64,000 nt of DNA from Prorocentrum cordatum (lineage: Eukaryota; Sar; Dinophyceae; Prorocentrales; Prorocentraceae). Position 1 is the first letter of the stretch. Every line of letters begins with the position of its first letter. Positions 1-9,300 of the stretch are shown here, in pieces. The translations under genes and the position numbers were made by a program. The notes beneath the pieces are model-generated. The model saw only the letters and a list, made by a program, of their open reading frames with translations, ran no database searches and was not told the origin of the DNA. The DNA is taken from the NCBI GenBank assembly GCA_963575745.1, contig CAUYUJ010014324.1, positions 90,810 through 154,809 on the forward strand, read 5' to 3'.

Positions 1-65
1 ATAACCTCGTGGAGGTCCGCGCGGTGCTCCGAAAATGTTTGTGTTTTCTTCGAGCCGCCGTCATT

Positions 66-69
66 GCCA

Positions 70-114
<45 letters not shown>

Positions 115-117
115 CGT
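66..117. repeat. (CGT)n microsatellite
   Basis: An uninterrupted run of CGT triplets. It makes an Arg-only stretch in the plus frame and is simple-sequence DNA, not a coding signal. Confidence 0.9.
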
Positions 118-282
118 GAGCCGCCGCCCTCGGGCTCGGCCGGGCAGGTCCCTGGCGCCCGGCCGCCACCGCGACAGGTCGGTGGCGAAGGCGCTGAGGC
201 AGTAGAGCAGCTCCGTGGGGCCCAGCTCCCGCTTGCGCGAGAGAACCTGGGCCCTGCCGCTTGTTCCCGTGCCCTCTGTCCT

Positions 283-446
283 GCCTCCTCCTCCTCCTCC
301 TCCTCCTCCTCAGTTCCTCCTCCTCCTCCTCAGTTCCTCCTCCTCCTCCTCCTCCTCCTCCTCCTCCTCCCCCTCCTCCTCCTCCTCCTCCTCCTCCTCC
401 TCCTCCTCCTCCTCCTCCTCCTCCTCCTCCTCCTCCTCCTCTATCC
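283..446. repeat. (TCC)n pyrimidine tract
   Basis: About 160 bp of almost pure CCT/TCC on the plus strand with two short TCAG interruptions. All three plus frames read as poly-Ser, poly-Pro or poly-Leu, so the overlapping ORFs are artefacts. Homopurine-homopyrimidine mirror tracts like this can form triplex DNA. Confidence 0.9.
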
Positions 447-1092
447 TCATCAATCCTTCTCCTCTGTCCTCCCCTTCAACCTCCTCTGTCCTCCTCGTCC
501 TCCTCTTCATCCCGTGTCCTCCTTCTCCTTCCCCTGGCCACCTCCTGCACCCTCCTTCCCGTCTTCTACCCTCTACCGCCTTCTCCTGTATTCCCTTCCG
601 TCCTTCTCATCCTCTTCCGTCACATGCAAGGTCACGAACCCTTCAATGACGCACTTGCTCCTGATTTTCGTTCCAGGTTCGTTCCAGTTTCGTTCTGGTA
701 CGTTTCGCCCTGGGGCAACACTAAACAGACATTGATACGAAAGCCGAACGAGACTGAAACGAAACCAGAACGAACAAGCGACGACAGTGGAGCGAAAACA
801 GAACGTCCCACCGCTGATTAAAAAACGAGTATCAGGCGACAACGTAACATATTATTTGACACCTCGAGAGCCTAAAGACCACACACCAAACCTCCTCTCT
901 CCCCCCATCCACCGTTACAGCGGGTACAGCGGTGCTGTACCACAGCACCTCGATATGTAACACTCGAGGAACACAATTGCCTCCGATCCACAAACACCCT
1001 GGGTTCTGTTCGTCCGGGGGCCGCAGGGGGATGATAACAACACCCTCAGGGCACCCTCTGGCAGGCCCATTCCCCTTTCGATGTGCCTGATG
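447..1092. other. No gene seen; one imperfect foldback
   Basis: CT-rich DNA grades into mixed sequence. Positions 672-775 hold an imperfect inverted repeat: a GTTCGTTCCAG-like arm returns as CCAGAACGAAC. No protein family, RNA gene or promoter signal was recognised. Confidence 0.5.
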
Positions 1093-1126
1093 TATCCTCC
1101 TCCTCCTCCTCCTCCTCCTCCTCCTT
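1093..1126. repeat. (TCC)n microsatellite
   Basis: A short CCT/TCC run on the plus strand. Confidence 0.85.
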
Positions 1127-2167
1127 GGTCCTCCTCCTGTATCCTCATTGCCCTCCTGTGTCATCCTCCTCGGTTTCATATCCTCTTCTCTGACCCCCCC
1201 TGCCCCCACCCACGCCCTCGGTGCGGGCCACCGTGCCCTGGAGGCTGCAATGTCAACTCGCGTCGAATCTGGAAAAACGGACCAAGTCGGAACGTGCGTC
1301 AGATCAGCCGCGCCAAGGTGCACAATACCGCCGTGCAAGCATCGTGTCGCAGCGGAGTGTCGGAGAACATCGGAACCGAATCGGACTGAGCTGGCCGCAG
1401 TCGAAATCGACTCGGATCGGTCGAATCGATGTGGGCCCAGCCCGAGCCGTTTCTTGACGGGCTTGGGGCCCAGAAGGAGCCTTGAGGGGGAATTCGGGGG
1501 GGGACGGGCTCAGGGCGAAAAGCATCGACCCGAAATCGGCGAAGCATCGCCGATAGCTCGGCGATCGGCTTCCCCATTGCGCATTCCGAGCGTTCATCGG
1601 GGGTCATCGGGCCCCCATCGGCGCTCAACGGGCAATTCGGGGTTGATGCGCCCCCGACCTGAACCTGCCCCCTCCCGACGTGGCCGCTCAGTTCCCGAGG
1701 CCTCCAAGGGCCGAACACGCAACAGAACCGCCCCTCGCGCCCTCCGCGGCGGCTGCCCGGATCTGGCCAGCGGGAGACCGCCGAATGCCGCCGACGGCCG
1801 CCGACTCGCCGACGGGCCGCAGACGGCCGCCGACGGCCGTCGAAAGCCGCCAGCGGCCGCCGATCACCGCGGACGGCCGGCGATGGCCGCCGGAGGCCGC
1901 CGGAGGCCGCCGACAGTCTCCGACGACCAGCGAAGACCGGCGGCGGCCACGACGGTGGCAGCGTCGTGCGATGAGTCAGTGGGGATTCGGGGTGACTGCG
2001 CGATTCGAGTCGTTCTTTGAAGATGTCGCTGGCGATTCGGACTTCCAAGGTCTCAAAACGGCGCGGTGAAATTGCGGTCAGGGCACCGAAGGCCTTCGGG
2101 CCGATCTCAAGCCCTTTGTGATTATGTCTGGGGCTCGCATGTGTATGCGGATGAGTTCTCGACAGTA
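1127..2167. repeat. GC-rich spacer with degenerate GCCGCCGAC repeat
   Basis: Nothing is recognised in the first 600 bp. From about 1745 to 1940 a degenerate 10-13 bp unit of the type CGGCCGCCGA recurs many times. Long ORFs on both strands here read as Arg/Ala/Pro-rich low complexity and come from the absence of AT-rich stops. Confidence 0.55.
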
Positions 2168-2177
2168 AATGCTAGCT

Positions 2178-2336
2178 TTAGGTCGGGCATGTCCCCCTTC
2201 AGGGGGATTCTGGACGAAGAAAAACAAATAGCCCAAATAATACTCCCAACAATAAATATAAATAGTAGAAGAATCGTCCCAGACTCTGGTTTGACTATTT
2301 TCGAATATTCCTCCTGTAGAGGGACAGGCCCGACTT
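2178..2336 (+). mobile_element. MITE family 1, copy 1 (intact, with TSD)
   Basis: A 159-bp non-coding element that starts TTAGGTCGGGC and ends GCCCGACTT. The outer 28 bp or so are imperfect terminal inverted repeats (GTCGGGCATGTCCCCC against GGGACAGGCCCGAC), and the interior is AT-rich. It is flanked by a perfect 10-bp direct repeat AATGCTAGCT at 2168-2177 and 2337-2346. Target duplications of 9-11 bp are typical of Mutator-like elements, so this is probably a non-autonomous MULE derivative. It has no ORF of its own. Confidence 0.85.
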
Positions 2337-2346
2337 AATGCTAGCT

Positions 2347-2577
2347 GCGTGTGTATGACCGTACGAGATGCGGCGCGACAAGGAGATGAGGCCGCGCGTA
2401 AACGCGCGAGTGCGCGACTTCATTGACTCCCGCCTCGCGTATCCGAAATGCCGCGGGCGAAGGCCCCTATCCTCGAACCTCGGGGGAATGGAGGAGAGAG
2501 AGAGAGAGAGAGAGAGCGGGGCGGGGAGAGGGACTGGACGGACCAGGGCCCCCCCCCCAACCCACGCGGGGTGCACC
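2347..2577. other. Spacer with (GA)n run
   Basis: No gene recognised. A (GA)n microsatellite occupies about 2492-2515, followed by G-rich and then C-rich sequence. Confidence 0.5.
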
Positions 2578-2580
2578 CTT

Positions 2581-2616
2581 TTTTTCCCAACCATCCTGTG
2601 GTGTTGGGTCCTCGTT
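2581..2616. repeat. Left boundary motif of the array cassette, copy A
   Basis: Thirty-six bases beginning TTTTTCCCAACCATCC are identical to 50348-50383. In both places a CT-rich stretch and then a tandem array of the same family follow. Here the array is displaced to 11404 by the retrotransposon. The motif holds the short inverted repeat CCCAAC...GTTGGG. Confidence 0.75.
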
Positions 2617-2676
2617 TTGAAGAGACGGCGCCCCGCGTTCCTCACCTCCTCCCCCTCCTCCCCCCCTCCCTCCTCC

Positions 2677-2678
<2 letters not shown>

Positions 2679-2735
<57 letters not shown>
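2679..2735. repeat. (ATC)n microsatellite, left flank of the LINE
   Basis: An uninterrupted CAT/ATC run. A matching run on the same strand lies at about 11358-11400, on the other side of the retrotransposon. On the minus strand the endonuclease reading frame runs straight into this repeat and takes its TGA stop from it (2733-2735), which shows that the coding sequence is cut at this point. Confidence 0.9.
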
Positions 2736-2737
<2 letters not shown>

Positions 2738-4899
2738 CGGCCGAGCCGAGCTGGCGCGAGGGGGCGGGGGTGGGATCACGCTGATACCCTCCGCTGATGC
2801 GGCTCCCCTTTCCCGCCCCCGACGCCGACGCATCGCTGACGCCCTCTCCAGTGGCCCTCGCACTGCTGGCTGCCGCTGCCGCTGCGAGGCTCGCGAAGGA
2901 GTTCACTTGGGGCTGGGGTGGGATCGCGCTGTCCCCGTCCGCAGATGCGGCTCCCATCCCCGCCCCGTCAGACTGGCCCTCTGTGACGCCGACCTGCTCA
3001 CCCTCGTCGCCATTGCCACCCTCGTACTGGCTGAGGCGCTCGTAGGCGTAGTGCGTGCAGAGGTCCATCCACTCTACCTTGTCCTGCTGCGCGTCGGGGG
3101 CGTGCAGGCGCGGCAGCCAGCCGTTGGCCAGTCGCGCCAGTGTGCGCCTGACGCCTGCCTCACCCACCTCGATGGCACTCCACCCCCCCGCGTCCATTGG
3201 GCAGGTGGCAGGCCTGCGAAGCACTGGTGGTAGGGGAGCGACGTCGCGTATGCCATTCTCCGTCTCGGGATAGCCGTGGACGATGGGCGCGCCTGGGAGG
3301 GGCCTGCTGTAGCCACCCCGCTCCTCCAGCCAACGCCTGGACTCGTGGTAGCTGTCCGCCGTCCTGCGCAGCTCCTCCTCCCAGCAGTCGGGGTCGAGAA
3401 GGCCTAGCTGCTGAAGAATGCGCACCAGCTCATGCCTGCCTGTGCCGCCGCGACGCCAGGCAGACTCGCATACTTCCCTGGCCGTCTGCAGGCGACGCCC
3501 AAAGTTCTGGGCCAGGCCCGTCGCAATGTGCGTCGGCAGCCCCAGCATGCGAAAGATGTAGGGCACGCAATTTTCCAACCACTCGTTCTCGTCCGCGTAG
3601 TGGTCGGGGTTGCTGGGGTTGGAGACCCACCCGCGGGCACGGCGCCCGAGCACCCGCTTGTAGCGCTTGATTGCCCTGGCCTCCATACGCTCCGCCGCCC
3701 GCTCGTCGTTGTCCAGCTGGCACTGGATGAGCCCTGCCGAAGAAACGGCATCCGAGCCTCCGCCGACGAGCTGATGGAGCTGCGTGAAATAGTCGCTCAG
3801 ATGCATGAGCTTCTTGCCCTTGTAGCTGGCCTTGGGCCCCTTGATGGGGCGCGCCCTGGCCTGCGTGCCGAAGCTGAAGCTCGGCGGGCCCCCGCGGCCA
3901 CGGTGCAAACTGGCGTCGTCAGGCGGGATCTGGTAGATCCAGACGAGCTCGTTCTCCACTCCCCGGCACAGGGCGCGGTCTACCCCCGCCATTGCCTGCG
4001 TGTCCTCCCCCACGCCGATAGCGTCCCGCAACTCGTCGTGGTTCCACTCCTTGGCTGGCATAGGCCCATAAGGCCTGTCCTTGGGAAAGGCTGCGGGGCC
4101 TTTGACGCGGAATGACTGGCCAATGTCGCCCTGACAAGCCAAGGAGAGCTTGACCCCGATGTGGGGCCTGCACGGGTTGGCGTAGCCCTGCTCCGTCATG
4201 TTGAGGCGCTCGCACCCGCTGACGAGGTCCAGCATATCTACGCTGACGATGAACCAATCGAGCTCAGATGGCTCCTTGACGGGGGAGTGCTGGCAGGTGC
4301 CCTTGCCCGTGTCGACGACGTGTCCGCCCAGCTTGCGCAGCCAGTGCCCCGCGCGGAGGTGGAACCTGCCAGGCTCGACGTTCCAGTCCCCCGCCAGGAC
4401 CCAGGGCTTGCCAGTGCACTTCAGCGTGGCTCCAACCTGCTGCAAGACGCTCTGGCTGCGCTCGCCCACGTCGTCGTTGTCCAGGTAGACCGAGCCCAGC
4501 AGGAAGCCTCCAGGCACGAGGCCATTGATGTGCACGATGGTAGCGCGGCCCTCGGCTGCGTGGCAGCTGTCCTTGCTGCCGCCATCGCCTGGCCCGCACA
4601 TGCCACGCGAGGTGCGCACGGCCACGCCAGTGCCGCTGCTGACGGCGCGCTGGAGGCCTGCGCCGACCGAGCCCACCCCTGGGGTCAGCACGGCGCTCCA
4701 GCCAACCTGCCGACACCACTGCTCCTGCTCCACGGCGCGGTAGCCGTTGAGGTGGTGCTCCTGGATGCACAGTGCGTCGCCGAGGTGAGCCACCGCCACC
4801 GCCTGCTGTTGCGGGTCCTGCTGCTCGCCGAGGATGGTGGTGAAAGGGCCCCATCCGCTGCCGTTGAGGCTCACGATGGTGAAGTGGGGGCGGCTACCC
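2733..4899 (-). CDS. LINE ORF2, endonuclease half (truncated)
   Basis: About 720 open codons on the minus strand. The N-terminal 250 residues form an AP-like endonuclease/exonuclease/phosphatase fold, which in LINEs nicks the target DNA. Visible motifs in order are SLNGSGWG (near 4860), CIQEHH (near 4760), AGDWN (near 4390), SELDWFIVS (near 4255) and PHIGVKL (near 4160); these match the family's Asn, Glu, Asp-Asn and His positions. A long linker of unknown fold follows. The stop codon lies in the (ATC)n repeat, so the natural continuation into reverse transcriptase is lost on this strand. The start is uncertain: the open frame continues upstream through ORF1 out of frame, and the coding sequence proper begins near the ORF1 stop. 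Confidence 0.8.
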
Positions 4900-6098
4900 C
4901 CGCTTCCCCCTTCTGCGTATCCCCGCGGAGCGGAGGCCTTGGAGGAGCTTCTGGGCACGAAGCTTGCGCATGGCGGCGGCTGCGGCGGCCTTGGCTGCGG
5001 CGTCGCCTGCTGCCTCGCCGTTGCCCACCTCGCCCGCCACGGCCTCTGCTGCCCCCTCCTCGGTGGCCTCTTCCTCCAGGGAGTCCAGGATGACGTCGAC
5101 GTCCTTCTCGTCGATCTCCTGCTCGTCGCCGCTCCCGTCGCGCTCCGCCGCGGCACCTGCTGTGGCAACGCGCTGTGCCAGACGCCGCAACTCTGCGACT
5201 TGGCCGTCCCATTGCTCAGCGAAGCCAGGGGCGAGCATGCCTGAGCACTGGTTAAGAGCGGCGAGGAAAGCGGTGGCTCGCTCCCCCTCGCTGAGTTGGG
5301 CGCCTGGGGACGCTGGGGCAACCGTCCCTCGCGGCCCTTCCTCCCGCTGCTGTGCTTCACGCTCGCGGAGCTGTTGCGCCAGGAGGTTGTCGATGAGCGC
5401 CTGGAGCTCCTTCTCGCCGGCCTGACTCTGCGCATGTTTGCCCTCCAGCTCGAGCTTGTGGGCCTGTAGTTCAGCGAGCTGCTTGTCCGCCGCCGAGATC
5501 CTGCTCGCCAAGGCCGCCGTGGTGGCCTCCTGGTTCTTCTGCTTGCGCTCCAACTCGCTGAGCTGGACTGATGTGGGCTTGGTTGCTGCCAACTCGTTCT
5601 CCAACTGCTGCGCCTCCTGCCGTTTGGATTCGAGAATGGCCTCCGCGCCGTCCACGCCCTCGATCTTCTTGATCTCACTTCGTAGCTTGCCCAATCGGCG
5701 GACACGTTCAGACTTGTCGTCAGGCTGCGACCCGACGCCTGCCGCCCCAGCGCCACCGCCATCGACTCCTGGTCCTGCTTGGCTGCTGGTCTCCAACTTT
5801 TTGACCTTCCTCCGCAACTGGTTGAGCTCGTGGCGTTCTCTGGCGTCCAGTTGTGACATGCCCTCCACCAAGAACTCGTACCAGAACCGCTTTCCCACCA
5901 GTCGTAGCCGCAGCTCCTGCAGACGTGCCGAGAGCCCCAATTCTTCTTGGCTCCGCACTGGGGGCAATCCCAGACCCTGGGCGCTGCACCGCTGCCGCCC
6001 GCGCCTGGAGCTTGGCCGCCCCGCTGTCCACGGCTGCCACTGGCTCTGCCGCCGCCGCCGCGCGCGGCACCACGAGCACCGCCTCCACGTCCTGCCAT
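4894..6098 (-). CDS. LINE ORF1: zinc finger plus coiled-coil protein, frameshifted
   Basis: A probable RNA-binding ORF1 protein of about 400 residues. A start at MAGRGGG (6098) leads through a Gly/Arg/Ala-rich stretch to a RanBP2-type zinc finger, W-D-C-x2-C-x4-N-x6-C-x2-C (5915-5975). The body lies in another frame from about 5890 to the stop at 4894. It holds Leu/Glu/Lys heptads (LNQLRRKVKKLE, KLRSEIKKIE and a longer helix near 5430-5540), an acidic patch and a basic tail ending RRRGKRG. The finger and the coiled coil are one frame step (-1) apart near 5890, through mutation or programmed shifting; I cannot tell which. Zinc finger and coiled coil followed by an overlapping endonuclease frame is the normal LINE ORF1-ORF2 order. 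Gene limits are inferred. Confidence 0.65.
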
Positions 6099-6286
6099 TG
6101 GTCGAGCCCGCCGCGGCTGGGCTCCCAATCGGGCGACTGGGGCCGGGTGTCGGTGATGTAATATGGAAAGAACTGTGGCCCAAAAGGCCTCACTGAAAGC
6201 TTGGAAGATTGGGAATCTGACCCAAGAATGGACGCGACGGCTAGAGCCAGCCTCATGAGACCAGACATCTGCCCTGATCGCGCCAC

Positions 6287-6308
6287 CTTGAGCCAAAATG
6301 GCTACGGA
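6287..6308 (-). other. Dinoflagellate spliced leader (SL), genomic cDNA copy
   Basis: Read on the minus strand, all 22 nt match the known dinoflagellate SL: T, then CCGTAGCC, ATTT, TGGCTCAAG. The SL is added to mRNA 5' ends by trans-splicing and is not normally encoded next to genes, so a genomic copy marks reverse-transcribed mRNA. Its position, with the LINE ORF1 5' leader directly after it and the oppositely oriented half directly before it, marks the 5' terminus of the copied RNA. It also contributes the first ATG of the plus-strand ORF (6298-6300). Confidence 0.92.
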
Positions 6309-9300
6309 CATGCGTGAGGACAGCTGGCAGGCCCCCGAGGGCGCGCGCAACAAGTACGCGCGCAAGGTCCGCGAGTTGGAGGCCAGCGACCCCGGCGCAT
6401 GGGCCATCGCTGACGACGAGCACTACTGCTACCTGCAGGGCGTAAAGCAGTTCATGCGGTACCACGGCGGCAGGCGCGAGGGCAGCGACTGCAGCTCCGA
6501 CGGCGACGTCAGCAGCAGCGGCGACGGAGCAGCGCAAGCGAGCAGCAGGGCGCCCAAGCCCCCGTCCACGGTGGGCCTTCCCCTCGGCGCCCAGTGGGCA
6601 GCACGCGTGGCCCTGGCCGCCGAGTGCCCCAGCCTGCCCCCCTTGGCCGACTGGGCCGCTGAGGCCAGGGCCGAGGCGGAGGCCGATGGAGCAGCCTTCG
6701 CCGTCATTCGAGGCCAGGGCTTCAAGGAGTGGATCCGTCACTCCATGGCTGAAGGCGCAGGCGGGCTCCACGCCTATCGGCGCGGGCCCAGGGCATGGGC
6801 CCCTGACGACGAGTACAATGGGGCCCCAGCCCATGCCCCAGACCGAGTGAAGGTTGTGGCGAAGCAATCGTCAACAGAGGTCTGGCGGGTCAGGCGAGAC
6901 CGTGACAGGTTTCGGCCGCAGCTCCCGCGCTCTGGCGGCGAGGCCCTCCCCAGGCCCTCAGCCGATGAGCTGCGCATGGCCGCCAGGACCTTCAGGCACG
7001 GCACTGGCGTCGGCAGCGACCGCCTCAACCCGCGGAAGGCCGCGGACCTCAGCGACGAGCTTCTGGAGGCAGTCGTTGACTTCGGGATGAAGTGTGAGGA
7101 GATCGGCGGCTGGCCCGACGTCATCACGGACTCGCTTGTGGTCATGCTTCCGAAGCCACAGGGCGGGTTTCGGCCCATTGGGCTGCTGGGCTGGCTCCCT
7201 CGCCTTTGGAGCCGAGTCCGTCAGCCCGTGGCGCGGCGCTGGGACTCGCAGATTGACCCTGGCGTCGCAGGCGCCTTCTGGGGGGGGCGCGGCCGCGCGG
7301 CCGAAGAGGCCGTCTGGTGGCAAGCCCTGCGCGCAGAAGCCGCACACGCACGTGGAGAAGGAGCAGCAGCGGCGCTCATCGACCTATGGAAGGCCTACGA
7401 GCTCGTGGACCTGGCCATCATCCAGGGCCGTGGCGTCCTGGCTGGCTACCCTCGGCGCCTGCTGGGCATGGCCCTCACCCTGTACGCGGGGGAGCGCCGC
7501 TTCATGCTTGATGGTAGCGTGTCCGAGCCCTACCTGCTGGATGCGGGACTCATCGCGGGGTGCTCGCATGCGGGTCGGCTCCTCAAGTGCGGCCTGCTGG
7601 TGCCCGCGGACGAGCATGCGCGGCTGTGGCGGGCGCTCGAGCCCAGAGTCACCCTCGCCATCATGTTCGACGACTGCTGCGTCGGCTGCCACGGACCGAT
7701 GGCACAGGTCGCAGCCTACATGGCCCAGGCGGCGAAGGCGGTCATCTCACAGCTGGAGGCCCTAGGCTGCAAGGTCTCAGCAGCAAAGAGCGAACTGCTG
7801 GCCAGCTCGCCAGAGCTGGCATCACTGGTCGCCAAGCTAATGGGAGGCATCGCCTTCCCCATCGCCGACTCGGTCAAGAACCTGGGGGTCGACTACTGCC
7901 TCGACGGCCAGGCGTTCGTGGTCCTCGAGAAGCGGCATACGAAGGCGGCACCCCAGTTGCAGAGGTTGCACGCCATCCGCTCGCAGGAGACCCCAGCAGC
8001 AGCTCGAGTGGCGAACACTGGTCTGCGGCCTGCTACTCGCTATGGGCTGAGTGTGGTGGGTTGGCCGACGTCGCAGCTCAACAAGTGGAGGAGCCAGGTC
8101 AACGCCGTTCACCATGGGCGCGGCCAAGGCAAGAGCCTCAGCCTCAGTTTCCTCCTCAACAAGCGTCTGCACTGCGACCCGCTGCACGGCCACGTGGCGC
8201 TGCCCATTGTCGCATGGGCCAAAGCGGTGCAGTTCAACTCGGACAGTAGGGACCTGAGGGCCCTGGGCAGCGCTTTCGCAGGGGCTAGGACGTTGCTGGC
8301 CAGAGGCGGGCCTGAGGCGTTGGCTGGACGCGGGCCAGCTGCTGCGTGCGTGTTAGCCTGCCACCGCCTGGGCTGGACCGCCACACTGCCAGGGTTGCTC
8401 ACCAACGACAAGCAGCAGCCTCTGGACCTACGGACCCTGGGGGCCTCCACGCTCGCCAAGCACATCGCCGACGGCCACGAGAGGGCGCTGTGGCGAGCAG
8501 CGAGCAAGCACCCAGGGCTGGAGCACCTGCGCGATGGAGGCGCCCTGTCCAGTATCAGGCGCACACTGGCACGCAAGCGCATGAGCAAGCAGAAGGCCAA
8601 GCATATGAGTTCTGCCAAGAACGCGCTGGTCGGATGTCTCTGGCCCGTGGCGCGGCGGTTCTTTGAGGAGCGCCCATTGGCCTCCTCTCCTTGGTGCCCC
8701 AGGGGGTGCCCTGCGCACGGCGCAGTGCGGCGCCTGGCGTGGCAGTGCCCAGCCACCGAGGCTAGCCGCGCCGAGTGGATCTCCAACGAGGAGGCGGACG
8801 AGCGGTGCCCCCATGGCGACACCCCCTTCCGCTCCATCGTCGGTATGGCCAGCATCGGGGGAGAGGAGGACCCGCTCTGGTCCCGCGCTCTTGCACCCGA
8901 GCACCGAAGGGCCCTGCCACCGCCCACCGACACCAGGGAGGCGCGGAAGGAGGGCCGTGCCGACTTGGTGGGGCAGCCGCTCTCGGGCGACCTCTTCACG
9001 GACGGGAGCGTTCTGGACCCCAGCCTCGTCTCGGCGCGCGGCGGCTGGGCGGTCGTCGTCATGGGGCCCGACGGCGAGGCAGTCAGCCTCTTCGGGCCGC
9101 TCCCCTGGCCGTATCCACAAGAATCAGGGGCAGCGGAGCTGGTGGCGGCCATCGAGGGCATCCAGAGCTGCTTACCACCTGTGCGGATCTTCACGGACTG
9201 CAAGCTGCTCGTGGACGGCTTCGCGGCGGGCAAGGCGTGGTGCCTGCAGTGGCAGCGGCCTTACCGCGAGCTATGGGTGCGGTTCTGGGCGGCCCTCGAC

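Noticed and set aside
215-821. Overlapping poly-Ser, poly-Pro, poly-Leu and poly-Glu ORFs, here and at 22.0, 39.7, 47.0 and 55.4 kb
   Set aside because: They are simple translations of (TCC)n tracts.
4899-6407. Upstream part of the 1224-codon minus ORF as one protein with the endonuclease
   Set aside because: Between the zinc finger and the endonuclease this frame reads Arg/Ser-rich noise while another frame gives a clean coiled-coil protein. The first 30 or so codons lie beyond the SL in the oppositely oriented half.
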